From NCBI GenBank assembly GCA_038318385.1, contig JBBQCD010000019.1, positions 1 through 64,000 of the forward strand: DNA of 64,000 nt. Reading direction: 5' to 3'. The notes below the pieces were generated by a model, which saw nothing but the letters and a program-made list of their open reading frames with translations, ran no database searches and was not told the DNA's origin. Source of the stretch: Schlegelella_A sp038318385 (GTDB lineage: Bacteria > Pseudomonadota > Gammaproteobacteria > Burkholderiales > Burkholderiaceae_C). The position numbers were made by a program, and so were the translations under genes. This document shows, one piece after another, positions 44,812-53,479 of the stretch (the stretch's first letter is position 1; each line of letters starts with the position of its first letter).

Positions 44812-46632
44812 ATGCGCATTCGGTTCTGGGGCACTCGCGGGTCGATCCCGAAGCCGGGGCCCGACACCGTGCGCTATGGCGGCAACACTTCCTGCGTGGA
44901 AGTGCGCACGACCGGCGGTACGCTGATCCTGCTCGACTGCGGGACCGGCGCGCATGCCCTCGGCCAGGCCCTGGTGGCCGAGCCCGACGGGCCGCGCCGC
45001 GGCAGCATCCTGATCAGCCACACCCACTGGGACCACATCCAGGGGCTGCCGTTCTTCGCGCCCCTCTTCGACGCGAACTTCGAGTGGGACATCTACGGCC
45101 CGCGGGGCCTGGGTCCGTCGATCCGCGAGACGCTGTCGGGCCAGATGCAGTACACCTACTTCCCGGTCGCCATCGAGCAATTCGCGGCCAAGGTGCGCTA
45201 CCACGACCTGGTCGAGGGCAGCCTGGACATCGGGGATGCCCGCGTCACCGCGCACTACATGAACCACCCGGCGCTGACGCTGGGCTATCGCATCGAGGCC
45301 GACGGCGCGAGCGTGGTCTACGCCACCGATCACGAGCCGCATTCGCCGGCGCTCGCCCGCGGCGAGCGCCCGCCGCAGGGACCGGACGAATGCCATCACG
45401 CCGCCTTCGTCGAGGGTGCCGATCTGCTGATCCACGATGCCCAGTTCACCGCCAGCGAGTACGAGGCGCACACCGGGTGGGGCCACAGCCCGGTCGAGTT
45501 CGCGGTCGACCTGGCCGCGGGGGCGGGGGTGCGCCGACTGGCGCTGTTCCACCACGATCCGCTGCGTGACGATGCCGGCGTTGACCGGATGGTGGCGCAG
45601 GCACGAGCACGGGCGGCCGGTACGGGGGTTGACGTCTTCGGAGCCGCCGAGGGTCTGGAGATCGAGGTCGAGGCCGGCGTCAACCGGCGCGCCTCGCCCG
45701 TGCGGAGCGCGCCGGCGCAGTCACCGCTTGCGCACAGCGCGCTGGATCGGGTGGTGCTGGTGGCGGTCGACGCCGACGAACCGGCTCGCGTCATTGCCGC
45801 GGCTGTCCGTGCCGACGGCGGACGCATCGTTCGCGCCATCGATCGCCCCTCGCTGTTGCGCCTGGCGGCAGCCGAGAAGCCGGCGCTCGTCTTCCTGCAA
45901 CGGACCTTCGCCGGGCAGGACGGCATCGAACTGTGCGGCGCGGTGCGCCGCGAGATCGGCCCGGTCAATGCCCCGCAGGTGGTCATCGTCGCCTTGCGCC
46001 AGGACGACGCGGATGTCGAGGCCGGCGTGCGCGCAGGGGTGGCCGACTGGCTGGTGTGGCCGTTCAAGGAGACCTACGCCCGCAGCCGCATGCACCGCGG
46101 AATGCTGCGCCAGGCCACGCGCTGGTCGCCCGCACCGCAGCCGCAGGGCGAGGAGCGGCGCCTGAGGGCCCTGGAGAACCTCGGCGTGCTCGACACGCCG
46201 GCGGAGGAACGTTTCGACCGCTACACCCGCATCGCCGCCGGCCTGTTCGACGTTCCGATCGCGCTGGTGAGCCTGGTCGACCGCGATCGTCAATGGTTCA
46301 AGTCGCGTCACGGGCTCGACCTGGCCGAGACGCCTCGAGACGTGGCGTTCTGCGCCCACGCGATCCTGGGCGGCGAGATCATGCAGGTCCCCGATGCGCT
46401 GAAGGATCCGCGCTTCGCCGACAACCCGCTGGTTACCGGGCCACCGCGCATCCGCTTCTACGCCGGCGCGCCGCTCTCCGCTGCCGACGGCAGCCGGGTC
46501 GGCACGCTGTGCCTGATCGACGGCCGCCCGCGCGAACTCGATGCGCACCAACTCACCCTGCTGCGCGACCTGGCCGACATGATCGAGGCCGAACTCGCCC
46601 GCAGACCGGCGCCTGCGCAACCGCTTGCCTGA
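44812..46632 (+). CDS. Metallo-beta-lactamase / pseudo-receiver / GAF fusion
   Basis: A 606-residue three-part protein from ATG 44812. Residues 1-290: metallo-beta-lactamase fold with SHTHWDH (69-75) and further ligands (TDHEPHS; FHHDPL), intact, of the phosphodiesterase/phnP-like kind. Residues about 310-430: a receiver-like domain where the phospho-accepting Asp is replaced by Gln363 (FLQRTFAGQDG), so it cannot be phosphorylated in the usual way. Residues about 445-600: a GAF domain (LFDVPIALVSLVDRDRQWF, PRIRFYAGAPL). Such a triple is unusual; it may be a hydrolase that is gated by a signal. No homologous kinase lies next to it. Confidence 0.85.
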   Translation: MRIRFWGTRGSIPKPGPDTVRYGGNTSCVEVRTTGGTLILLDCGTGAHALGQALVAEPDGPRRGSILISHTHWDHIQGLPFFAPLFDANFEWDIYGPRGLGPSIRETLSGQMQYTYFPVAIEQFAAKVRYHDLVEGSLDIGDARVTAHYMNHPALTLGYRIEADGASVVYATDHEPHSPALARGERPPQGPDECHHAAFVEGADLLIHDAQFTASEYEAHTGWGHSPVEFAVDLAAGAGVRRLALFHHDPLRDDAGVDRMVAQARARAAGTGVDVFGAAEGLEIEVEAGVNRRASPVRSAPAQSPLAHSALDRVVLVAVDADEPARVIAAAVRADGGRIVRAIDRPSLLRLAAAEKPALVFLQRTFAGQDGIELCGAVRREIGPVNAPQVVIVALRQDDADVEAGVRAGVADWLVWPFKETYARSRMHRGMLRQATRWSPAPQPQGEERRLRALENLGVLDTPAEERFDRYTRIAAGLFDVPIALVSLVDRDRQWFKSRHGLDLAETPRDVAFCAHAILGGEIMQVPDALKDPRFADNPLVTGPPRIRFYAGAPLSAADGSRVGTLCLIDGRPRELDAHQLTLLRDLADMIEAELARRPAPAQPLA

Positions 46633-46645
46633 GACCAGCCTCGCT

Positions 46646-46672
46646 GGCGGGCCTCGCTGAGGTAAGCCCGCC
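46646..46672. terminator. Hairpin between convergent genes
   Basis: GGCGGGC at 46646-46652 and GCCCGCC at 46666-46672 form a 7-bp stem with a 13-nt loop, between the stops of the convergent MBL-fusion and slipin genes. There is no U-tract, so a factor-independent terminator is not certain. Confidence 0.35.
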
Positions 46673-46715
46673 TGAGGCGAGCCTGCTTGAGATGGGGGCT
46701 TGGCGCAGGGCGCCG

Positions 46716-47483
46716 TCAGGCCGGCGTCGTCGGCCCGTGTCGCTTCACCGCCTCGAGCAGCGGCGCGACGATGTCCATCGGCAGCGGGAACACGATCGTC
46801 GAGTTCTTGTCGGCCGCGATCACCGTCAGCGTCTCCAGGTAGCGCAACTGGATCGCCTGCGGTTGCTTCGCGAGGATCTCCGCCGCCTGCGCCAGCTTCT
46901 CGGCGGCCTGCAGCTCGCCTTCGGCGTGGATGACCTTGGCCCGGCGCTCGCGCTCGGCCTCGGCCTGGCGCGCGATCGCCCGGATCATCGTCTCGTTCAG
47001 GTCGACGTGCTTGATCTCGACGTTCGTGACCTTGATGCCCCACGAATCGGTCTGGCTGTCGAGGATCTTCTGCAGGTCCAGGTTGAGGCGCTCGCGCTCG
47101 GACAGCATCTCGTCCAGGCTGTGCTTGCCGAGCACCGCGCGCAGCGTGGTCTGCGCCAGCTGGCTGGTCGCGGAAAGAAAGTCCTCCACCTGGATCACCG
47201 CGCGTTCCGGATCGACGACGCGGAAGTACAGCACCGCGTTGACCTTCAGCGTGACGTTGTCGCGCGAGATCACATCCTGGCTCGGCACGTCCATCACGAC
47301 GATGCGCAGATCGATCCGCACCATCTGCTGGATGCCCGGGATCAGGATGACCAGGCCCGGGCCCTTGACCTTCCAGAAGCGTCCGAGCTGGAACACCACG
47401 CCGCGCTCGTACTCGCGCAGGATGCGAAGCGAGCTGGCGAGGATGGCGATCAGCAGGACGAAGAGGATCGAGATCGTGATCAT
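46716..47483 (-). CDS. SPFH/slipin-family membrane protein
   Basis: A 255-residue protein with an N-terminal transmembrane helix (ISILFVLLIAILASSL) and an SPFH domain (REYERGVVFQLGRFWKVKGPGL; VDLNETMIRAIARQAEAERERRAKV). Slipins and stomatins form rings in the membrane. ATG 47483 overlaps the NfeD stop by 4 bp, the classic slipin-nfeD pair, in which NfeD protease cleaves the C terminus of the slipin. Membrane-domain organisation is the likely role. Confidence 0.93.
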   Translation of the reverse strand: MITISILFVLLIAILASSLRILREYERGVVFQLGRFWKVKGPGLVILIPGIQQMVRIDLRIVVMDVPSQDVISRDNVTLKVNAVLYFRVVDPERAVIQVEDFLSATSQLAQTTLRAVLGKHSLDEMLSERERLNLDLQKILDSQTDSWGIKVTNVEIKHVDLNETMIRAIARQAEAERERRAKVIHAEGELQAAEKLAQAAEILAKQPQAIQLRYLETLTVIAADKNSTIVFPLPMDIVAPLLEAVKRHGPTTPA

Positions 47484-48883
47484 CGCGGGGCTCCTTGCGG
47501 CGTGGGGGATCTTCCGAGCGGACTCACCTCGAGCGTCAGGCCGTCGACGCGGTCCACGCGCACGCGCTCGCCGGGATGCAATGGCAGCGTCGAACGCACC
47601 TTCCACTGCTCGCCTTCGATCGAGGCCCAGCCGTCGCCCCTGTCGAACTCGAGGATTTCACCGCAGATGCCGAGCATGCGCGGCGCGCCGCTGACGACCG
47701 GCCGCCGGCGCGCCTTCGCCGCCATGCCGGCGACGCCGAGGATGAAGGCCGCCGACACCAGCATCAGCATGACGATCAGCGACCGCGGAACGCCGTAGCC
47801 CGGAATGTCGGAGTCGATCAGCAGCAGGGCGCCGAGGCCGAATGCCGCGATGCCGCCGATGCCCAGGACGCCGTAGCTCGGCACGAAGGCCTCGGCAACG
47901 AGGAAGGCGATGCCGAGCAGGATCAGGCCGAGGCCGGCGTAGTTGATCGGCAGCATCTGCAGGCCCCACAGCGCGAGCAGCAGGCAGACGCCGCCGATCA
48001 CCCCGGGCGCGACGAAGCCCGGATTCAGGAACTCGAACAGCAGGCCGTAGATGCCGAGCATCATCAGGATCAGCACCAGGCTCGGGTCGCTGATCACGCC
48101 AAGCAGACGTTCCCGCCAGTCCGGCTCGATCGCCCGTGGCACGACGCCCGCTGTTGCCAGCGTCACGCTGCGGGTATCGGAGCCACCGACCTTGAGCGTG
48201 CGGCCGTCGAGCTGGCGCAGCAGGTCGGGCACATCGATGGCGACGACATCGACGACGTGCTGGGCCAGCGCGTCGCCGGCCGAAAGGCTCACGGAATCGC
48301 GCACCGCCTTTTCCGCCCACGCGGCGTTGCGCCCGCGCAGCTGGGCGAGTCCGCGCAGGTAGGCGGCGGCGTCGTTGACGCGCTTGGCGGTCGAGGTGTC
48401 GGGGCTGGCTCCGGAAGCCGCGCTGGCTGGCGCCTTCGGCGCCGGGGCATCGAATCCGGGCATGCCGATGGCGATCGGAGTCGCAGCGCCGAGGTTGGTG
48501 GCCGGGGCCATCGCCGCAACGTGCGTTGCATAGAGGATGTAGGTGCCGGCACTGGCAGCGCGGGCGCCCTGCGGTGCCACGAAGCCGGCCACCGGCGTGG
48601 GCGACGCCAGGATGTCGCGGACGATGCCGCGCATCGCGCCATCCAGTCCTCCCGGCGTGTCCATCTGCAGGACGACGAGCTGCGCGCCTTCGCGCGTTGC
48701 GCGCTCGAGCGCGCGATGGACGTGGTCGGCGGTCGCGGGTCCGATGGCGCCGTCGATGCGCAGCACGAACACCGGCGCGACGGCCGCCCGCGTCGCAACC
48801 GCGACCAGCAGCAGCGCGAGCATCAGCAGCGACTGCAGCCAGCGGTGCGTCGGGTCGAGAGCTTGCGTGCGGTTGGCGTTCAT
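47480..48883 (-). CDS. NfeD-family ClpP-class serine protease
   Basis: A 467-residue membrane protein. ATG 48883 starts a signal helix (LLMLALLLVAVATRAA). Residues about 30-250 are a ClpP-like SDH protease domain: QMDTPGGLD, ARAASAGTYIL with the nucleophile Ser, and the lysine KAVRDSVSL region. Then four membrane helices and the C-terminal OB-fold NfeD domain (GWASIEGEQWKVRS). Full-length, complete. Partner of the slipin that follows. Confidence 0.93.
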   Translation of the reverse strand: MNANRTQALDPTHRWLQSLLMLALLLVAVATRAAVAPVFVLRIDGAIGPATADHVHRALERATREGAQLVVLQMDTPGGLDGAMRGIVRDILASPTPVAGFVAPQGARAASAGTYILYATHVAAMAPATNLGAATPIAIGMPGFDAPAPKAPASAASGASPDTSTAKRVNDAAAYLRGLAQLRGRNAAWAEKAVRDSVSLSAGDALAQHVVDVVAIDVPDLLRQLDGRTLKVGGSDTRSVTLATAGVVPRAIEPDWRERLLGVISDPSLVLILMMLGIYGLLFEFLNPGFVAPGVIGGVCLLLALWGLQMLPINYAGLGLILLGIAFLVAEAFVPSYGVLGIGGIAAFGLGALLLIDSDIPGYGVPRSLIVMLMLVSAAFILGVAGMAAKARRRPVVSGAPRMLGICGEILEFDRGDGWASIEGEQWKVRSTLPLHPGERVRVDRVDGLTLEVSPLGRSPTPQGAPR

Positions 48884-49243
48884 GTCGATCAGCGCGGCGC
48901 GTGCACGCACACGCCGCCTTGCGACATAGCCTACACCCGCAGCGCTCCTCGGGCGGCCCGCGCGGCCTTCAGCCCGCCCCTGCTTCCCGCCGCGTCAACA
49001 CGAAATGTGTCGCCTGGGCCGAGGCTTCCGTTCGCCGTTCCAGGTCTCATCGGTCCACGGTCCACGCACGAGTGCGCGGATTCGACACCGAACGGAACGG
49101 CGGCTGGCGTGCGGAATTGCGCGGACTCCTTCGCCGTGACCGAGCCGCGCGCCGCGCACGGAGGCGCTGTTGCGTGAGACTCGGGCCGGGTGCTCTCCAT
49201 CACGGGCCAACTGACGAACGTGCCGACTGTCTTGTCGTATCCG
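48884..49243. other. Intergenic region, no gene seen
   Basis: 360 bp between the divergent NfeD and PilZ-domain genes. Some short frames run through, but none has convincing coding signs. Divergent promoters are expected here; none can be assigned by eye. Confidence 0.4.
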
Positions 49244-49567
49244 ATGGCGAATCGTCGCCGCACGCCGCGCAAGGGCTTGCGCGGCGCCGCGAGCGTCGAG
49301 CATGCAGGCCAGGTCGATACGGCCGAGATCGCCGACATCAGTTCCCACGGCATCGGCTTCGTCAGTCCGAAGCCGATCTCGCCCGGTCGCCGCTGCGATG
49401 TGACCTTCGCGCTTCCGTCCGCCGCCTGCGCGACGACGCTCACGGTGGCGGTGAAGATCGCGCACTCCTCCTACGCGTCGAAGGGGCGATTCAACATCGG
49501 CGCGGTCTTCGTCGATCTCGACAGCGATGCGGGCGCGGCCATCGGAGCCTTTCTCGATGCCGACTAA
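49244..49567 (+). CDS. PilZ-domain protein
   Basis: A 107-residue single-domain protein. The c-di-GMP binding sequence RRTPRKGLRG (RxxxR) is near residues 4-13 and DISSHGIGF (D/NxSxxG) near 28-36, so c-di-GMP binding is probable. ATG 49244 was chosen because it precedes the RxxxR site; GTG 49190 adds 18 residues and cannot be excluded. With the GGDEF cyclase earlier in the window it suggests c-di-GMP control of surface traits. Convergent with the YbaK-like gene (27 bp). Confidence 0.8.
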   Translation: MANRRRTPRKGLRGAASVEHAGQVDTAEIADISSHGIGFVSPKPISPGRRCDVTFALPSAACATTLTVAVKIAHSSYASKGRFNIGAVFVDLDSDAGAAIGAFLDAD

Positions 49568-49594
49568 TCGTCGCGGGGTCGATCCCCGCCGACC

Positions 49595-50056
49595 TCACGA
49601 CTGGGCGACATCGACCCATTCGGCCTGCGCGAGCCGGGCCAGCCGCGCGGGCTCGATGCGCAGCGCCGCGTGGATGTCGCCGGCGGCGGGCACGACGATG
49701 TCGAAGGCGCGCAGCGACACGTCGGCATAGACGCGCAGCGGTCGCGCCAGGCCGAACGGGCAGACGCCCCCGACCGGATGGCCGGTGGCCGCGTGCACCT
49801 CGGCAGCGTCGAGCATCTTCGCCTTCGCGCCGAAGCGATCCTTGTATTTGCGATTGTCGAGCCGAGCATCGCCGCGCATCACCAGCAGGACGACGTCGCC
49901 GCCGAGGGCGAGCGACAGCGTCTTGGCGATCTGGCCCGGCGCCACGCCGTGGGCCGCGGCGGCGAGCGCGACGGTCGCGGTGCTGGTCGGCATCACGACG
50001 ACCTCGATGTCGGGGGCGTGTTCGGCGAGGAAGGTGCGGACGGAGGCTAGGCTCAT
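49595..50056 (-). CDS. YbaK/EbsC-family aminoacyl-tRNA deacylase-like protein
   Basis: A 153-residue protein from ATG 50056, of the YbaK/ProX editing fold (PF04073): GVAPGQIAKTLSLAL with the catalytic Lys, and GHPVGGVCPFGL as the conserved glycine loop. YbaK-like proteins hydrolyse mischarged tRNAs (for example Cys-tRNA-Pro). It is divergent from the aldo/keto reductase, 34 bp apart. Active site appears complete. Confidence 0.9.
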   Translation of the reverse strand: MSLASVRTFLAEHAPDIEVVVMPTSTATVALAAAAHGVAPGQIAKTLSLALGGDVVLLVMRGDARLDNRKYKDRFGAKAKMLDAAEVHAATGHPVGGVCPFGLARPLRVYADVSLRAFDIVVPAAGDIHAALRIEPARLARLAQAEWVDVAQS

Positions 50057-50090
50057 GGCAGGGTCGTGCGGAATGGGCCAAGATGTTCGC

Positions 50091-51029
50091 ATGGCCTTGC
50101 CCCGATCGATCGATGCCTCACGCCGACGGGTGCTCCGGGCCACGCTGGCGTCGGCGGCCCCGCTTGTCGTCGGCGTTTCGTCCCCACGAGCGATGCCCGG
50201 ATCCCGCATGCACACACGCCCCATCCCCGCCACCGGCGAAGCGCTGCCCGTCATCGGCTGCGGCACCTACGTCGGCTTCGACCAGCCACCCGGCTCTCCC
50301 GGCTACGGCCTGCTGCCAGGCGTCGTCGCGGCCCTGCTCGACGCCGGCGGCAAGGTGCTGGACAGCTCGCCGATGTACGGCCGCGCCGAGGCGACGACCG
50401 GGGAACTGCTGGCGGCGAGCGGCCGCCGAGGCGAGGCCTTCCTGGCCACCAAGGTCTGGACGCGCGGTCGCGCCGAAGGCGTGGCGCAGATGGAGGCGTC
50501 GCTGCGGTTGCTGCGCACCGACCGCGTCGACCTGATGCAGGTCCACAACCTCGTCGACTGGCGCATCCAGCTGGCGACGCTGCGCCGCTGGAAGGACGAG
50601 GGTCGCATCCGCTATCTCGGCATCACGCACTACACCGACTCTGCCTACGCCGAGGTCGAGGCGGTGCTGCGCAGCGAACGGCTCGACTTCCTGCAGATCA
50701 ACTACGCCCTCGACGACCGCGCCGCCGAGCAGCGGCTGCTGCCGCTGGCGGCCGAGCGCGGCGTCGCGGTGATCGTCAACATGCCGTTCGGCGGCGGCGG
50801 CCTGCTGCGCAGGCTGCTGCCCCGGCCGCTGCCGCGCTGGGCGGCGGAAATCGGCTGCGCGAGCTGGGCGCAGCTGCTGCTGAAGTTCGTCCTCAGCCAG
50901 CCCGCGGTGACGTGCGCGATCCCCGGCACCCGTCGTCGCGAGCACATGGAGGACAACGTCGCCGCGGGCTTCGGCGTCGTGCCCGAGCCGGGGTTCTGGC
51001 GCGGTCGGGACGCCGAGATCCTGGTCTGA
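50091..51029 (+). CDS. Tat-exported aldo/keto reductase
   Basis: A 312-residue protein with a twin-arginine signal (ASRRRVLRATLASAAPLVVG), so it is likely exported folded. The AKR barrel has the catalytic Tyr in SSPMYGRAE, Lys in LATKVWT and His in QVHNLVDW. Most AKRs are cytosolic; export with NADPH-type cofactor loaded beforehand is known for a few. Substrate unknown. ATG 50091 sits right at the signal. Directionally followed by the GST gene. Confidence 0.85.
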   Translation: MALPRSIDASRRRVLRATLASAAPLVVGVSSPRAMPGSRMHTRPIPATGEALPVIGCGTYVGFDQPPGSPGYGLLPGVVAALLDAGGKVLDSSPMYGRAEATTGELLAASGRRGEAFLATKVWTRGRAEGVAQMEASLRLLRTDRVDLMQVHNLVDWRIQLATLRRWKDEGRIRYLGITHYTDSAYAEVEAVLRSERLDFLQINYALDDRAAEQRLLPLAAERGVAVIVNMPFGGGGLLRRLLPRPLPRWAAEIGCASWAQLLLKFVLSQPAVTCAIPGTRRREHMEDNVAAGFGVVPEPGFWRGRDAEILV

Positions 51030-51147
51030 GAAGGTCGAAGGCGCGACCCTCATCGCTCTCGCCGGCCCTCGAGCGCGGGCCTGCATACACTCGTGAGCCA
51101 CGGCCTCTGCCGAAACCGTGACGCCGCAGCCCAGGGAGCACCACGGC

Positions 51148-52023
51148 ATGACCGACGAATTCTCGTACACCCCGCCGCCCGTCTGGACCTGGACGAAGGA
51201 GAACGGCGGGCGCTTCGCCAACATCAACCGCCCCGTTGCCGGGTCCACGCACGACAAGGAGCTGCCGGTCGGGCGGCATCCGCTGCAGCTCTATTCGCTC
51301 GGCACGCCGAACGGCGTCAAGGTCACGGTGATGCTGGAGGAACTGCTGGCGCTGGGTCATGGCGGCGCCGAGTACGACGCGTGGTTGATCAAGATCGGCG
51401 AGGGCGAACAATTCGGCAGCGGCTTCGTCGCCGCGAACCCGAACTCGAAGATCCCGGCGCTGTGGGACCGCAGCGGCCCCGAACCCGTCCGCGTCTTCGA
51501 GTCGGGTGCGATCCTTCTTTATCTGGCCGAGAAGTTCGGTGCCTTTCTGCCCGCGGGGGGTGCGCAGCGCGCCGAATGCCTCTCGTGGCTGTTCTGGCAG
51601 ATGGGCAGCGGACCGTTCCTCGGCGGGGGGTTCGGCCACTTCTATGCCTACGCGCCGACCAAGATCGAGTACGGGATCGATCGCTACGCGATGGAGGTCA
51701 AGCGCCAGCTCGACGTGCTCGACCGGCGCCTTTCCGACAGCGCCTACCTGGCGGGCGACGACTACACGATCGCCGACATCGCGGTCTGGCCGTGGTACGG
51801 CACGCTCGTCAAGGGCCAGCTCTACAGCGCGGGGGACTTCCTCGAGGTCCAGAGCTACACGCACGTCCTGCGCTGGACCGAGCAGATCGCCCAGCGTCCG
51901 GCGGCGCGCCGCGGCCGCATGGTCAACCGTACCTGGGGCCAGCCGTCGAGCCAACTGCACGAGCGCCACGAGGCGAGCGACTTCGACACCCGGACGCAGG
52001 ACAAGCGGGCACCCGAAGCGTGA
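51148..52023 (+). CDS. yghU: Glutathione S-transferase family, YghU-like disulfide-bond oxidoreductase
   Basis: A 291-residue GST-fold protein from ATG 51148 with GGGAGCACC upstream. The N-terminal thioredoxin-like part has LYSLGTPNGVKVTVMLEELLALG and NPNSKIPALWD; the C-terminal helical domain carries GDDYTIADIAVWPWYG. E. coli YghU has the same N-terminal extension (FSYTPPPVWTW) and binds two glutathiones per subunit, reducing disulfide bonds. Complete and probably active. Confidence 0.92.
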   Translation: MTDEFSYTPPPVWTWTKENGGRFANINRPVAGSTHDKELPVGRHPLQLYSLGTPNGVKVTVMLEELLALGHGGAEYDAWLIKIGEGEQFGSGFVAANPNSKIPALWDRSGPEPVRVFESGAILLYLAEKFGAFLPAGGAQRAECLSWLFWQMGSGPFLGGGFGHFYAYAPTKIEYGIDRYAMEVKRQLDVLDRRLSDSAYLAGDDYTIADIAVWPWYGTLVKGQLYSAGDFLEVQSYTHVLRWTEQIAQRPAARRGRMVNRTWGQPSSQLHERHEASDFDTRTQDKRAPEA

Positions 52024-52100
52024 GGGCGCGGCGCTTGCGCGTCGATCGGTTCATCGGCTGACTGTTTTCTTCCGCGACACTTTCCATCGACGAGGCTCCC

Positions 52101-53474
52101 ATGCACCCTGCACCGACCCAGGACTTCAGTTTCGCCGAGCTAGAGCGCTGGCTCGACGAGCACCGTGTGACCGAGATCGAGTGCCTCGTGCCCGACCTGA
52201 CCGGGGTCGCCCGCGGCAAGATCCTGCCGCGCGAGAAATTCACCTCCGATCGCGGGATGCGTCTGCCGCAGGGCGTCGTGGCGATGAGCGTGACGGGCGA
52301 GTTTCCGGCCAAGGGACCGTACTACGACGTCATCAGCCCGACCGACACCGACATGCACCTGCGTGCCGACCCGACGACCGTGCGCATCGTCCCGTGGGCG
52401 TCGGACCCGACCGCGCAGGTGATCCACGACTGCTACGGCCGCGACGGCGAGCTCGCCACCTTCGCGCCGCGCTCGGTGCTGCGCCGCGTCTGCGAGCATT
52501 TTGCACAGGAGGGCTGGACGCCGGTCGTGGCCCCGGAGCTCGAGTTCTATCTCGTCGCCCGCAACACCGACCCCGACATGCCGCTGAAGCCGCCGATCGG
52601 CCGCAGCGGGCGCGCCGAGACCTCGCGCCAGGCCTATTCGATCGATGCCGTGAACGAGTTCGACCCGCTGTTCGAGGACATCTACCGCTACTGCGAGCAG
52701 ATGGGTCTGAACGTCGACACCCTGATCCACGAGATCGGCGCCGGCCAGATGGAGATCAACTTCTTCCACGGCGAGCCGCTGCGGCTCGCCGACGAGGTGT
52801 TCTTCTTCAAGCGCACGGTGCGCGAAGCCGCCCTGCGCCACGACATGTACGCGACCTTCATGGCCAAGCCGATCGCCGGCGAGCCCGGAAGCTCCATGCA
52901 CGTGCATCAGAACATCCTCGACAGCCGCACCGGCCGCAACCTCTTCAGCCAGGCCGACGGCTCGGCCAGCCCCGAGTTCCGCTGGTACATCGGCGGCTTG
53001 CAACGCTACGTGCCGCAGGCGATGGCGCTGTTCGCGCCGTACGTCAACTCGTACCGGCGCATGGTGCGGTCCACCGCAGCGCCGATCAACATCGAGTGGG
53101 GCACCGACAACCGAACCGTCGGCATCCGCGCGCCGGTGGCCGGCGAGAAGGACCGGCGTGTCGAGAACCGGGTGATCGGTGCGGACGCCAACCCCTATGT
53201 CGCCCTCGCCGCGACGCTGGCGTGCGGCTGGCTGGGAATCAAGAACCGCATCGAGCCAAGCGCCGAGTGCCTCGGGGACGCCTACCTCGGCGAACACCAG
53301 TTGCCGCGCAGCCTGAGCGAGTCGCTGAGCCTGCTGCGCGACGCCAAGGAACTCGCGGCCGTGCTCGGCGAGGACTTCGTCACCGTCTACACCGAGGTCA
53401 AGGAGATCGAGCACGAGGAATTCATGAAGGTCATCTCGCCGTGGGAGCGCGAGCACCTGCTGCTGCACGTCTGA
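52101..53474 (+). CDS. puuA: Glutamine synthetase-family enzyme, gamma-glutamylputrescine synthetase-like
   Basis: A 457-residue GS-fold ligase. The entry ITEIECLVPDLTGVARGK pattern and the catalytic GAGQMEINF, HVHQN and IRAPVAG segments are complete. PuuA adds glutamate to putrescine using ATP; the close link with a PuuB-like oxidase (5 bp downstream) supports polyamine use rather than glutamine synthesis. Other amines such as ethanolamine or aromatic amines are possible for this family. Gap of 77 bp from the GST gene. Confidence 0.88.
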   Translation: MHPAPTQDFSFAELERWLDEHRVTEIECLVPDLTGVARGKILPREKFTSDRGMRLPQGVVAMSVTGEFPAKGPYYDVISPTDTDMHLRADPTTVRIVPWASDPTAQVIHDCYGRDGELATFAPRSVLRRVCEHFAQEGWTPVVAPELEFYLVARNTDPDMPLKPPIGRSGRAETSRQAYSIDAVNEFDPLFEDIYRYCEQMGLNVDTLIHEIGAGQMEINFFHGEPLRLADEVFFFKRTVREAALRHDMYATFMAKPIAGEPGSSMHVHQNILDSRTGRNLFSQADGSASPEFRWYIGGLQRYVPQAMALFAPYVNSYRRMVRSTAAPINIEWGTDNRTVGIRAPVAGEKDRRVENRVIGADANPYVALAATLACGWLGIKNRIEPSAECLGDAYLGEHQLPRSLSESLSLLRDAKELAAVLGEDFVTVYTEVKEIEHEEFMKVISPWEREHLLLHV

Positions 53475-53479
53475 GCGCA

